DNA of 64,000 nt from Filimonas zeae. Lineage in GTDB: Bacteria > Bacteroidota > Bacteroidia > Chitinophagales > Chitinophagaceae. Each line of letters begins with the position of its first letter. Within the stretch, counting starts at the first letter, position 1. The notes beneath the pieces are model-generated. The model searched no databases and was not told the DNA's origin. It saw only the letters and a program-made list of their open reading frames with translations. Location of the stretch: assembly GCF_014641615.1 (NCBI RefSeq), contig NZ_BMIB01000002.1:1116001-1180000 (forward strand), written 5' to 3'. Position numbers and translations under genes: made by a program. Below are positions 26,925 to 36,326 of the stretch, piece by piece.

Positions 26925-28592
26925 CTACACTTTGTTTAAACGGGCCTCTTCCAGGTCAAGGCTGCTTTCCATTACCCGCAGCACCTGGTCGTCATACTGG
27001 TTTTGCTGCGTCATCTTTTTCAAACCATCCCGGCGCAGGCTCACCAGTTCCAGCATTATTTTCCGGTACAAGCCCCGTACAGAACTCAATGCCTTTTTCT
27101 TATCCTCCTCATTCATGGTACTTTCCGTAGCATTTACGCTGCGTTGCAACTGCTCTTTAATACGGCCCACAGTTTCATACTGGCTCATTTCCACCGCATA
27201 ATTGGCATCGAGATACTGAATAGATTGTTTGGCCAGTTCCAGGCGTATAGCTTCAATCTGCTCTTCTTCCGGAATATAGTCATCCACTTCTTCCACTTTT
27301 AACCAGCGAATAAACAAGGGCAATGTAAGGCCCTGAAACACCAGGGTTACCAGTATTACCACAAAGGTGATAAACAAAATAAGATTACGGTGCGGAAAGC
27401 CGGTAGTACCATCGCTTAACGTAAGCGGAATAGCCAGTGCAGATGCCAGCGACACTACCCCACGCATACCTGCCCAGCCTATAATAAAAGGTAGCTTCAG
27501 ACCCGGGCTTTTTTCCTTCTCACGAAGGTCTTTACTCAGCCATCTGGGTATAAAGGTGGATAAATACACCAGCACAATCCGGATAACGATTACCATAGCA
27601 CTGATAACCAGGGCATAGTAAATAGCCTCACTCAGTTCATACCCTTCCAGGCCTTTAATAATAACAGGAAGTTCCAGCCCTATTAATATAAACACAAAAC
27701 CATTCAGCAGAAACCCTACCGTTTCCCATACTTCTTTGGTTTGTAAACGTGTGTGATAATTTAAAAAATCGCTGGAACGGAAGGAAAGAAACAATCCCCC
27801 GCTTACTACCGCCAGTACGCCCGACCAATGAAATTGTTCGGCCACTATATACATAAGGTACGGCGCAATAAGGGTAATAGGCGTGGTAATGCTGGAAGAG
27901 CCTACCCAGTAGCGCAATACATAATACAGAATATGCGCAATAAGCAAACCTACAAACACCCCCATTACCGCCAGCACCGCAAAATCCACCGCTGCTTTCT
28001 GAAACACAAATTGCCCCGTAAGCACGGTAGCAATGGCAAAGCGGAGTACCGTAAGAGAAGCTGCATCGTTTACCAGGCTTTCACCTTCCAATATGGTGGT
28101 ACCCCGTTTAGGCACTTCCATACCTTTTAACACAGAAGTGGCTGCCACCGCATCGGGCGGCGATATAATGCCGCCCAGCATAAAGCCCAGGGCCAGCGTA
28201 AAATCAGGAATAATGTGTAAGGAAAAATAAGCAATGGCCAGCGAGGTTACCAGTACCAGCCCAAAGCCCAGACTCAGTACAGATCGCCGCCATTTCCACA
28301 ACTGGTTCCACGATGAGTACCAGGCAGCCTCAAACAGCAACGGAGGTAAAAATATCAGAAATACCAGATCAGGATCTACATTCAGATGCGGAAGGCCGGG
28401 TATAAAACTAATTGCCAATCCACCAATTACCAGGAAAATAGGATAGGAAATTTTCAGTCGCTGGCTAAGCATATACAATAAAGCCATCACAAAAAACAAC
28501 GCCAGAATCAACAACAGGTTATGATGTATCAAGGGGAACAATTTTTTTAAGGTGAATAAATAGTTGTCCGGATGGTACATATAGCACATCAC
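26925..28592 (-). CDS. CPA1-family Na+/H+ antiporter
   Basis: A 555-residue protein with about 12 transmembrane helices over residues 20-425 and a soluble helical tail of about 130 residues (from EEVDDYIPEEEQIEAIRLEL). Family motifs are present: GGIISPPDAVAATSVL, with the acidic residue of the ion path, and EGESLVNDAASLTVLRFA, with the conserved Asn-Asp pair. It exchanges cytoplasmic Na+ (or K+) for protons and helps pH and salt homeostasis. Several in-frame ATGs lie close together at the 5' end (residues 1, 2 and 5), so the exact start is uncertain by a few codons. Confidence 0.93.
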   Translation of the reverse strand: MMCYMYHPDNYLFTLKKLFPLIHHNLLLILALFFVMALLYMLSQRLKISYPIFLVIGGLAISFIPGLPHLNVDPDLVFLIFLPPLLFEAAWYSSWNQLWKWRRSVLSLGFGLVLVTSLAIAYFSLHIIPDFTLALGFMLGGIISPPDAVAATSVLKGMEVPKRGTTILEGESLVNDAASLTVLRFAIATVLTGQFVFQKAAVDFAVLAVMGVFVGLLIAHILYYVLRYWVGSSSITTPITLIAPYLMYIVAEQFHWSGVLAVVSGGLFLSFRSSDFLNYHTRLQTKEVWETVGFLLNGFVFILIGLELPVIIKGLEGYELSEAIYYALVISAMVIVIRIVLVYLSTFIPRWLSKDLREKEKSPGLKLPFIIGWAGMRGVVSLASALAIPLTLSDGTTGFPHRNLILFITFVVILVTLVFQGLTLPLFIRWLKVEEVDDYIPEEEQIEAIRLELAKQSIQYLDANYAVEMSQYETVGRIKEQLQRSVNATESTMNEEDKKKALSSVRGLYRKIMLELVSLRRDGLKKMTQQNQYDDQVLRVMESSLDLEEARLNKV

Positions 28593-28702
28593 ATAAAAGA
28601 ACTAACTGAAACCGGCTGAAAATAGTAAATAAATGGCAAACAGTCACTATCTGATTGTGAATCAAAGATTTTATTAACAGAAGATTAGAAAACTACAATA
28701 AA

Positions 28703-31090
28703 CTATTCGCTGCGCAAACTCTTTACAGGATTGGCCAGCGCTGCTTTGGCAGCCTGAAAACCTACCGATATAAAGGCAATTAATAAAGCAGCAATACCCG
28801 CCAGCAAAAACACACTCCAGCCAATAGAAGTGCGGTAAGCAAAATTAGCCAGCCATTTATTCATAGCCCACCAGGCCAGCGGCATACCTATTAATAAAGA
28901 AACCAGTACCAGCAACATAAACTCGCGGGCCAGCATTTGTACTATACCTGTTACACCTGCACCCAGTACCTTGCGTATACCAATTTCTCTGGTCTTTACC
29001 TGTGCAGAAAAAGTAGCCAGTCCCAGTAAACCCAGGCAGGATAATATAATAGTAACCGCTGCAAATACCCATGATAACATAGAAACACGCTGTTCAGACA
29101 AATACAGCTTATTAAAATCATCTTCCATAAAAGAATAACTGGCAGGCACCTGACCATTATAACGCTTCCACTCCCGCTCCACCGCTGCGGCTACCTTTGC
29201 AGAATGCCCGGGCGCTATTTTAATATACATACGCCATGCGTTATTGTGATTGTAGAGAATAGCAACCGGCTCAATTTTCTCACGCATAGAGGAGAAATGA
29301 TAATCTTTCACCACTGCAGTAATTACACCGTTTACTTTTTGAATACGCAGGCGTTTGCCTATAGGATCAGTAAGGCCCATTTCCTTCACAGCTGTTTCAT
29401 TTACCATAATATGAAAAGAATCAGCCGGAGAACCGGTAAAACCGGCACCCTGCAATATGGGAATTTTAAAAAAAGGAATAGTAGTTTCATCCACCCACAT
29501 AGGCCTGAAACGCAGCGCCTTATTTTCCGGCTTACCCTCCCAGTCCGTATCACCCGTCCATTCACCATTCTGCAGCATATTGGCACTGGTACGCGTTACC
29601 GCCAACACACCCGGCTGCTTCAGCAACTCAGCCTTTACCGCCTCATAATGCGGCTGCATTTTATCGCGCATGGTAAAAAACAATGTATTCTCCTTATCAT
29701 ATCCCAGATTCTTATTCCGGATATACCCCAGTTGGTTACCTATAATAAGCGTAGCAATAATCAGCACTACCGATACAGAAAACTGCACCACCACCAGCAC
29801 ACGCCGGAACGATACATTGCCCACGCCCGCCGTAACCTTTCCCTTCAACGCCTGTAATGGTTTAAAAGAACTTAACAGCAGCGCCGGGTAAATACCCGCA
29901 GCCGCCAGTGTACCCAACAACGCCAGCCCTATATACAGCCATGCCTGTCTGTTCTGCATCTGTAACAGCAGGTGTTTACCCGAAAGCTGATTATACAATG
30001 GCAGCAACAGATACATTACCCCCACTGCCAGTAATACCGCAACCATAAATACCAGCGCCGTTTCTATTAAAAACTGCATCAACAGCTGAAAACGTGCTGC
30101 ACCAATCATTTTACGTACACTCACCTCCTTTGCCCGCAGCATAGCGCGTGCAGTAGACAGGTTTACATAGTTAATACAAGCCACCAGCATTATCAGCAAC
30201 GCCACCAGGCTAAAAATGCGCACCGTATCAATGCCACCATCCGTACCATCTGCCCGGTACAAATGCACCTGCTTTAAAGGCTGGGCAATATAGGGCACCG
30301 GAGCATCATCAGGCTTGTTACGTTCATGAATAGCCTGCAGCTGCCTTTCCAGCTTTTTTATATCAGCACCGCTATTCAGTAACAGGTAAGTTTCAAAACC
30401 GAAACGGTGCCAGTCTGCATCCATAGAAGGCAGGCGGCTGGTGGAATTATAACTCACATTCCCCTCTTTGTAAGCAAGGCGATTGAAGCGCTGGATAGGA
30501 ATAAATACATCATAACGCACAGCAGAAGTAACAGGCATGTCCTCCACTACACCACTGATATTAAAAAGCTCATCATTACCAATATTCACCTGCTTACCTA
30601 TGGGGTCTTCTTTGCCAAAATACTTTACCGCCAGCGAACGGCTTATCACCAGCGATGCATCATTTGCATAAGGCTGCCGCGCGTTACCACCGGTAAAAGA
30701 AAAATCAAATATTCCAAACAAAGAGGCGTCGGCAAACACAACCCTGTCCTCTATCATCACTTTATCCCTATAAGCAAAAGGAACATTTCCGCCGGTGCCC
30801 ATTATACGGGCGGCATCTTTTACTGCCGGTATCTCCTGCCGGGCAAAGGTGGCCACCGGCGCTATTATCCAGGAATAAATACGTCCATGCGCGCCTGTGT
30901 CGGTAATATTCACCTTGTAAATATGATCAGCCTTGCTATGAAACGCATCTACACTATACTCATCCTGCACCCACAGCAATATCAGCAACCCTACAGCAAT
31001 ACCTGTAGTAAGGCCGGCTATATTAATCAGCGTATAAAACTTACGGGCAACAATATTTCTGATGGCGGTTTTCAGATAATTTCTGATCAT
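28703..31090 (-). CDS. ABC transporter permease, MacB/FtsX family
   Basis: A 795-residue duplicated permease typical of Bacteroidota. The N-terminal MIRNYLKTAIRNIVARKFYT is the family signature. It has one helix at about 20-42, a periplasmic MacB_PCD domain (about 45-270), a core of three or four helices at about 285-440, a second periplasmic domain, and three C-terminal helices from about 675 (SWVFAAVTIILSCLGLLGLA). The motif KTREIGIRKVLGAGVTGIV is the FtsX ATPase-coupling segment. No ATP-binding subunit is adjacent, so it must pair with one elsewhere. Family members drive export or mechanotransmission rather than import. A short palindrome sits just upstream of the start. Confidence 0.93.
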   Translation of the reverse strand: MIRNYLKTAIRNIVARKFYTLINIAGLTTGIAVGLLILLWVQDEYSVDAFHSKADHIYKVNITDTGAHGRIYSWIIAPVATFARQEIPAVKDAARIMGTGGNVPFAYRDKVMIEDRVVFADASLFGIFDFSFTGGNARQPYANDASLVISRSLAVKYFGKEDPIGKQVNIGNDELFNISGVVEDMPVTSAVRYDVFIPIQRFNRLAYKEGNVSYNSTSRLPSMDADWHRFGFETYLLLNSGADIKKLERQLQAIHERNKPDDAPVPYIAQPLKQVHLYRADGTDGGIDTVRIFSLVALLIMLVACINYVNLSTARAMLRAKEVSVRKMIGAARFQLLMQFLIETALVFMVAVLLAVGVMYLLLPLYNQLSGKHLLLQMQNRQAWLYIGLALLGTLAAAGIYPALLLSSFKPLQALKGKVTAGVGNVSFRRVLVVVQFSVSVVLIIATLIIGNQLGYIRNKNLGYDKENTLFFTMRDKMQPHYEAVKAELLKQPGVLAVTRTSANMLQNGEWTGDTDWEGKPENKALRFRPMWVDETTIPFFKIPILQGAGFTGSPADSFHIMVNETAVKEMGLTDPIGKRLRIQKVNGVITAVVKDYHFSSMREKIEPVAILYNHNNAWRMYIKIAPGHSAKVAAAVEREWKRYNGQVPASYSFMEDDFNKLYLSEQRVSMLSWVFAAVTIILSCLGLLGLATFSAQVKTREIGIRKVLGAGVTGIVQMLAREFMLLVLVSLLIGMPLAWWAMNKWLANFAYRTSIGWSVFLLAGIAALLIAFISVGFQAAKAALANPVKSLRSE

Positions 31091-31100
31091 ATGTAAATAA

Positions 31101-31115
31101 GTTTACCTGGTAAAC
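31101..31115. promoter_or_regulatory. Palindrome upstream of the MacB/FtsX permease gene
   Basis: GTTTACCTGGTAAAC is a perfect 7-bp inverted repeat around one central base, ending 11 bases before the permease start. It is a candidate operator; no regulator is known. Confidence 0.35.
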
Positions 31116-31275
31116 ATAGGCATACTTCGCCTTTGCCACCAATAAGCACACCACACCGCAACCTACTGTAATTCATAGTATTAAAAAACAGCCAACCATT
31201 CACCTGTACGCAATTGCAACGTTACAGTGTTCGCTTTTGATACATAGTTCGTATGTTTAACTTCAAATATAAACG

Positions 31276-32076
31276 ATGCTTTTTACCAACCGCAACATGC
31301 TTGGCAGCCTGCTGCTCATCATCAGCACTTCAGTAGCCTGCGCCCAACAGCCCCCACTCTGGAATCAGAAAAAATGTGCTGTAGTACTTACTTATGATGA
31401 TGGTATAGACGGCCATCTGGATAATGTATTGCCCGCCCTGGATTCCCTGCAACTGAAAGGCACTTTTTATCTGGTAGGCAGCGCACCCGCCGTAAGCAAC
31501 CGCATACCAGAATGGCGGCGCGCTGCACAGGAAGGGCATGAACTGGGCAACCACACACTTTTTCACCCCTGCAACGCACAACTGCCCGGACGCACCTGGG
31601 TACAGCCGGACCGCGACCTGAGCAAATACACCGTAAACCGCGCAATAAGTGAAATACGAGCCAATAACACCTTACTGCAAGCCATTGACGGTAAAACACA
31701 ACGCACCTTTGCTTTTCCCTGTGGCGACCTGCGCATTGGCGATACCAGCATTTACGAACAGGTAAAAAATGAATTTCCGGGCGCGCGGGGTGTTAGCAGC
31801 GGGCTCTATACCGCCGCACAGATAAAGCTGGATGATATTCCCGCCTTTGCCATACAGGACCAGCCGGCTTCTTATCTGATTCACCTGGTAGACGAAGCCA
31901 TAAAAAGCCATACCTTGCTGGTGTTCCTGTTTCATGGTGTTGGCGGCGGACATGCTATTAACGAGGGCCTGGCCGAACACAGTCAACTGCTGCACTACCT
32001 TAAACAACACGAGAAAGAAGTATGGGTAGCCCCCATGGCAGAGGTTGCTGCCTATATGCAGCAGTTAAAACAATAA
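31276..32076 (+). CDS. Exported polysaccharide deacetylase (NodB homology)
   Basis: A 266-residue protein with a signal peptide (cleavage near SVACAQ). The NodB domain shows motif 1 as VVLTYDDGIDGHLDN (the DD pair), motif 2 as GHELGNHTLFHPC (zinc HxxxH), and a later LVFLFHGVGGGH with the catalytic histidine region. CE4 enzymes remove N- or O-acetyl groups from chitin-like, peptidoglycan or xylan polymers. It is divergent from the permease gene and lies 28 bases before ldhA, possibly in one transcript. An unrelated second deacetylase gene at 56383 is broken. Confidence 0.9.
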   Translation: MLFTNRNMLGSLLLIISTSVACAQQPPLWNQKKCAVVLTYDDGIDGHLDNVLPALDSLQLKGTFYLVGSAPAVSNRIPEWRRAAQEGHELGNHTLFHPCNAQLPGRTWVQPDRDLSKYTVNRAISEIRANNTLLQAIDGKTQRTFAFPCGDLRIGDTSIYEQVKNEFPGARGVSSGLYTAAQIKLDDIPAFAIQDQPASYLIHLVDEAIKSHTLLVFLFHGVGGGHAINEGLAEHSQLLHYLKQHEKEVWVAPMAEVAAYMQQLKQ

Positions 32077-32104
32077 CCATTGTTACCATAAATAAACATA
32101 CAGT

Positions 32105-33103
32105 ATGAAAACACTTTTTTTCTCAGCCAAGCCCTACGACAAAATTTCGTTCAACACCCACAACAGCAACCCGCATCTGCAGCTGGAATATCTGGAAACC
32201 CACCTGGGCCCACATATTGTGAATGCTGTAGAGGATGGCACCTTTGCCGTATGTGTTTTTGTAAACGACCGGCTTACGCCTGAAGTAATTGAAGTACTGG
32301 CTGCCAAAGGCGTAAAAGTAATTGCCCTGCGTTGCGCAGGTTTTAACAATGTACACCTGGAAACCGCAAAAAAGTATGGCATACGCGTATGCCGCGTACC
32401 CGCTTATTCTCCGGAAGCCGTAGCCGAACATGCTGTGGCTATGTTACTTACCCTTAACCGCAAAACACACAAAGCGTATAACCGGGTAAGAGAGCAAAAT
32501 TTTTCACTCAACGGCTTATTGGGTTTTAACCTGCATGGTAAAACCGTAGGGGTGGTAGGTACCGGCAAAATAGGCGAGGCCTTTTGTAAAATTATGATGG
32601 GCTTTGGTTGTAAAGTAATAGCCTACGATATTGTAAGCGATCCTGAACTGGCAGCAGCAGGCGTTAGCTACTGCAACTTTGAAACACTGCTGCAGCAGAG
32701 TGACATTATTTCGCTACACTGCCCGCTTACACCCGACAACCGTTACCTTATTAACAAAGCCAACATTGCGCAGATGAAAAAAGGGGTAACCATTATTAAC
32801 ACCAGCCGCGGCGCACTTATTAACACCGGCGATGTTATTGAAGGGCTGAAAACAGGACAGATAGCCTACCTGGGCATTGACGTATACGAACAGGAAGAAA
32901 AACTGTTTTTTAAAGACCTCTCCGGCAGCATTATAGATGATGATGCCATACAGCGCCTGATGAGTTTTCCCAATGTACTGGTAACCGGCCACCAGGCTTT
33001 CTTTACCGAAGAAGCATTGAAACAGATTGCTGTAACTACTTTAAGCAGTATAACCGCATTGGCCAACGGCGAAGAGCCGGACGCGCAGCGGATGCTGGCA
33101 TAA
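32105..33103 (+). CDS. ldhA: D-lactate dehydrogenase (fermentative, 2-hydroxyacid dehydrogenase family)
   Basis: A 332-residue enzyme closely resembling E. coli LdhA in length and landmarks. The N-terminal AKPYDKISFN, then FVNDRLTPEVIEVL, ALRCAGFNNVHLETAKKYGI, RVPAYSPEAVAEHAVAM, the NAD site VGVVGTGKIGEAF, the arginine in INTSRGALINT, GIDVYEQEEKLFF and the histidine in VTGHQAFFTEEAL all match. It reduces pyruvate to D-lactate with NADH in the cytoplasm, a redox outlet under oxygen limitation. The upstream neighbour is a secreted deacetylase with no evident link in function. A strong hairpin follows. Confidence 0.95.
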   Translation: MKTLFFSAKPYDKISFNTHNSNPHLQLEYLETHLGPHIVNAVEDGTFAVCVFVNDRLTPEVIEVLAAKGVKVIALRCAGFNNVHLETAKKYGIRVCRVPAYSPEAVAEHAVAMLLTLNRKTHKAYNRVREQNFSLNGLLGFNLHGKTVGVVGTGKIGEAFCKIMMGFGCKVIAYDIVSDPELAAAGVSYCNFETLLQQSDIISLHCPLTPDNRYLINKANIAQMKKGVTIINTSRGALINTGDVIEGLKTGQIAYLGIDVYEQEEKLFFKDLSGSIIDDDAIQRLMSFPNVLVTGHQAFFTEEALKQIAVTTLSSITALANGEEPDAQRMLA

Positions 33104-33105
33104 AA

Positions 33106-33145
33106 AAAGCAGCTGCCTCCATCAGACTCAGGGGGCAGCTGCTTT
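33106..33145. terminator. Terminator after ldhA
   Basis: AAAGCAGCTGCC pairs with GGCAGCTGCTTT (12 bp), just after the stop, between ldhA and a convergent gene. Confidence 0.8.
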
Positions 33146-33280
33146 CAGATTATCAACAATAAATGACTAGTCCACTATTTTAGCTTCGTTGCTTTTGAGG
33201 TAATCAGCTGTATAATATATTGTTTCCACTTTGTTTAATCGTACACGCAACACCGCCTGCCTTCGTTTGTAGCAAAAAAA

Positions 33281-34501
33281 TTAATCTTCCACCCTTACGG
33301 TGGATTTACCCATGCCCCAGTTTACCCCCAGCAGCGTAAACAGGTTTTTAACGTTACCAAAGTTTTTACCATAAGTACCCGTAATAAATAAATTATCAGA
33401 CACTTTGTATTGTATCACTCCTACCGTGCGCTCGCTATTATATTCACCAGCACCGGAATAACTTCTTTTCAGGTATTCAATGCCAATAGAAAAACGCTCC
33501 AGCGAGTATTCCAGCCGCCCGCCCACATCCAGTGCGTTTTTACGGTCAAATACAAAACGCGCAGTATCTGTAAGCACATTATCTGTCATAAACCTTGCAG
33601 ATGCAATCAACGAAAAAGCTTTCAACTTAGTAGTAAGCCCCGCACCGGATAACGCCGCATCCAGCCACAGCCCGCTGCGGTTAAAACGTTTGCTTTTATA
33701 CATATTATCCGGAAAAGCGCTGGAATAGGCATAAGCTACATTTAACTGAAACAGCGGCGCCTCTTCCAGCGAGGTAAAATACTCCTGCACCGCTGCATCA
33801 TTATCCATCAAACCTTCCAGGGTAGCAGGCCAGGCCGCATCCAGCTTATCTATTTCCGCCTGCACCTGTAATGATTTTGCTTTCATTTCTGCCTTTGCAA
33901 TTTCAGATATTGCCCGACGGGCAGAATCTTCATACTGCACAAACAATATTTTCAACTGCCCTTTGGCTGCCCTGCTATTATCTCCAAAGGCTTTCATTCT
34001 GGCAGCTATACCCGCTACTGCCGCCCGGTTACGCGCGTGCTGCCCCGCAGACCGCAGGGTTATCAGGTTGGTGCGTATACCGGCAGATACATAATTGGTA
34101 TTTTTAAATACACTGCCCGAAGAAGAATCGATAAAAGAAGAAGCCAGCGATACACTCAGCTTATTCAGTATACCTGAAAAAACATGCCGGTTACTATCCG
34201 GCCCTTGTATGTTCAGGTATTTATATACCGTGGCGTTTTGCGGCTTAAAGTACCAGTAAGGCGATAACTCAAAAGAAAAATTTTTAGGAATAACAGAGCC
34301 CTGCGTGGAAAGATTCAATACCCCCAATGCAAAAGCTTTGGGATTGGTGGGCCGCTCTATATTGGAAGGCGATATATCCAGTATCTGAAAACCTGGTGAG
34401 TTAGGTGTTCTCAAATCTTTCAGCGCTACGTCCTGCGCACTTACATTATAAAAGCTAAAGGCAGCTGCCAATAGCAGCCAACCTTTGTTAATGCGGATCA
34501 T
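33281..34501 (-). CDS. Unknown exported protein, probable outer-membrane barrel
   Basis: A 406-residue protein with a signal peptide (cleavage at NVSAQ). I do not recognise a family. The C-terminal half has alternating hydrophobic strands, such as GLTTKLKAFSLIASARFM, VGGRLEYSLERFSIGIEYLK and NLFITGTYGKNFGNV, which suggest an outer-membrane beta-barrel. A helical segment at about 155-225 rich in A, K and R may be a coiled coil. It starts 6 bases after the small unknown gene at 34508-34933 and is probably translated with it. Confidence 0.65.
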   Translation of the reverse strand: MIRINKGWLLLAAAFSFYNVSAQDVALKDLRTPNSPGFQILDISPSNIERPTNPKAFALGVLNLSTQGSVIPKNFSFELSPYWYFKPQNATVYKYLNIQGPDSNRHVFSGILNKLSVSLASSFIDSSSGSVFKNTNYVSAGIRTNLITLRSAGQHARNRAAVAGIAARMKAFGDNSRAAKGQLKILFVQYEDSARRAISEIAKAEMKAKSLQVQAEIDKLDAAWPATLEGLMDNDAAVQEYFTSLEEAPLFQLNVAYAYSSAFPDNMYKSKRFNRSGLWLDAALSGAGLTTKLKAFSLIASARFMTDNVLTDTARFVFDRKNALDVGGRLEYSLERFSIGIEYLKRSYSGAGEYNSERTVGVIQYKVSDNLFITGTYGKNFGNVKNLFTLLGVNWGMGKSTVRVED

Positions 34502-34507
34502 ATAAGG

Positions 34508-34933
34508 TTATTGGTTTTTAAGAAGGATATATTTTTCAGCCACAATGGTTCTGCCCGATTCTGTTTTGATTTTATCCACTGCTTCCAGTGGATAAAACAA
34601 TGGCTGGCTGGCGCTCCCCCCTTCCAGAAAGTATTTAATATCCAGATTATCAAAACAAGATGGCCATTCCGTTTTAGGAATATGCTTCAGCGTAATAGAG
34701 GTATCTACCTCTATTAATGCCCCTGCCAAAGCAGCAGCTTTTCCCAGCAAGGTCTTTTTAATATTTCCCGAACCATTCATCTGAGGCAGGTCACTGGAAG
34801 AAGCAATTTCCAGATTAATACCGCTTGTAAGCGTCAGTTCCAGAACACTGGAAGCTACCCCCGCCGTAGACACTGCTACAGTAATATACACATCTGTTTC
34901 GTCAGCAGGAATAAGGTATTCTTTTACATTCAT
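34508..34933 (-). CDS. Unknown 141-residue protein
   Basis: No recognised family and no signal peptide. The N-terminus MNVKEYLIPADETDVYITVAV looks like a beta strand start. The middle (GNIKKTLLGKAAALAGALIEV) is amphipathic helical, and the C-terminus (SGRTIVAEKYILLKNQ) is again strand-like. It sits 6 bases before the likely barrel protein, so the two probably act together. A typical A-rich Bacteroidota leader precedes the start. Confidence 0.55.
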   Translation of the reverse strand: MNVKEYLIPADETDVYITVAVSTAGVASSVLELTLTSGINLEIASSSDLPQMNGSGNIKKTLLGKAAALAGALIEVDTSITLKHIPKTEWPSCFDNLDIKYFLEGGSASQPLFYPLEAVDKIKTESGRTIVAEKYILLKNQ

Positions 34934-35061
34934 AGATAGTAAGTTTTGGTTACTGATTCAGGGATAATAAAATTACTATTTTTCCAGGCATTGCTTTTTT
35001 TTTATTTAACTATAGCAATATGGCCGGCACAAAGCATTAGCCATTATTACAAAAAGCAAAG

Positions 35062-35080
35062 ACCCTCCTTAAGAGAAGGC
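35062..35080 (-). terminator. Weak terminator-like hairpin
   Basis: On the minus strand CCTTCT pairs with AGGAGG (one G-U) around a 4-base loop, followed by a T-rich stretch that includes CTTTTTG. It lies 23 bases after the stop of the lipoprotein gene at 35103-36128. Confidence 0.35.
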
Positions 35081-35102
35081 CCTTACCTATATTTTTCAGA
35101 AA

Positions 35103-36128
35103 CTAAGGCTCTATTTCAGGAGGTGTAATGACCGGGCCACCGCCGGCAACGGGGTCGAGAATAGTGAAATCCGGCATAATATCCCATGGATTAAAACTAT
35201 CAGCAGGATCAGTACTTTTCCAGTGGTATGTAGAATTCCCATCCTGAACGCGACGACCTATGTACATATACGTTACACTCAAAAGAGACCTGTGCATTAT
35301 TTTAACAAGCACCCCTAATCTCTGCCCCTCCTCATCCAGCAAAATGTCAGCAATTACTCCTGCCCCCGTTCCTCTATCATGAATATTAAAAAAAACAGCG
35401 TCTATGGTATGTCCCACCGGCGCATTCAAAGCCCATGGAAAAGCTTCAAACAAGCTAAATGGCTCCGGAACATAATTCAACATCAACACATTTCTAAACA
35501 TTGAAATAAATTTGGCACCGGTAAAGTCGTACGCAAACGCTCCAGGAAAAACATGACTCATATACTGGCTAATCATACCATCCAGCCAATTCCGGTAGAA
35601 TACCTCCCAGGGGTAAAATCCATCACTATTTAGTGAAGGAGGATGGTTTCCATATTGAGACAGTCCACCAGGCAGGCCAAACATCTCAAAAACATTATGA
35701 TTCTGAGATAGCGCAAAACTATGTTTCTGCACATCCCGCAAATGCGCAACCAACCCCAAAAGAGACGGATCTTCGGGGTGAAAAAGAGAGGTAGCATAAG
35801 CTTCAGCAACTGCCATTACCTTTAAAAGGAAACTGTACTGACGTATAAATGTAACGGTAGTGTCCTTTACAAGCCCTTCATCAAGACCTTTATTTAAGCC
35901 ATCAATACCCATCCTGAAAGGATATCCATTTACATCACCTGTAAAACCGTTTTCCTGAACATAAGCGTGCAAATCCTGAACACTGTTCAATTCGGTTCCG
36001 TCAGACAAAAACACCTGCATAGTTTTGGCAGCAGGAGTAAGCAGAGTACCGGGAGAGGTACCTTGTTTGGTACAGGAACACACAATAAACGCAACAGAAA
36101 CAGCAGCCATCAAAAACATTCTTCTCAT
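35103..36128 (-). CDS. Unknown lipoprotein
   Basis: A 341-residue lipoprotein (lipobox AFIVCSCTKQ at about residues 13-22). No family is recognised. The sequence is rich in aromatic residues and looks globular and helical (DVQKHSFALSQNHNVFEMFGL, FRNVLMLNYVPEPFSLFEAF). It contains KVMAVAEAYATSLFHPEDPSL in the middle and ends in a proline-rich tail (GGGPVITPPEIEP). It and its flanks look more A/T-rich than the neighbouring genes, which may indicate a recent arrival. Confidence 0.6.
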   Translation of the reverse strand: MRRMFLMAAVSVAFIVCSCTKQGTSPGTLLTPAAKTMQVFLSDGTELNSVQDLHAYVQENGFTGDVNGYPFRMGIDGLNKGLDEGLVKDTTVTFIRQYSFLLKVMAVAEAYATSLFHPEDPSLLGLVAHLRDVQKHSFALSQNHNVFEMFGLPGGLSQYGNHPPSLNSDGFYPWEVFYRNWLDGMISQYMSHVFPGAFAYDFTGAKFISMFRNVLMLNYVPEPFSLFEAFPWALNAPVGHTIDAVFFNIHDRGTGAGVIADILLDEEGQRLGVLVKIMHRSLLSVTYMYIGRRVQDGNSTYHWKSTDPADSFNPWDIMPDFTILDPVAGGGPVITPPEIEP

Positions 36129-36326
36129 ATATATTTATTTTAGCTTAAATATAATATTCTTCAAAACAACCGCACCATACACCGAAACCAATAAAAAAGA
36201 TATCTACAAATAATCACCCGCGCTCACCACTAAACTTTAATATTCAGCTGTTTACATACTTCATAACTTTAGAAACCACAACAACATTATCTTTAGACCC
36301 ACATATAACCATATAGGCATATATAC

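Noticed and set aside
29204-29857. A 217-codon open frame on the plus strand inside the MacB/FtsX permease
   Set aside because: It is antisense to a well-supported permease gene and rich in H, R and Y without any domain; a shadow frame.
30407-31096. A 229-codon open frame on the plus strand inside the permease gene
   Set aside because: Same reason: antisense to the conserved N-terminal half of the permease, no motif or plausible start region.
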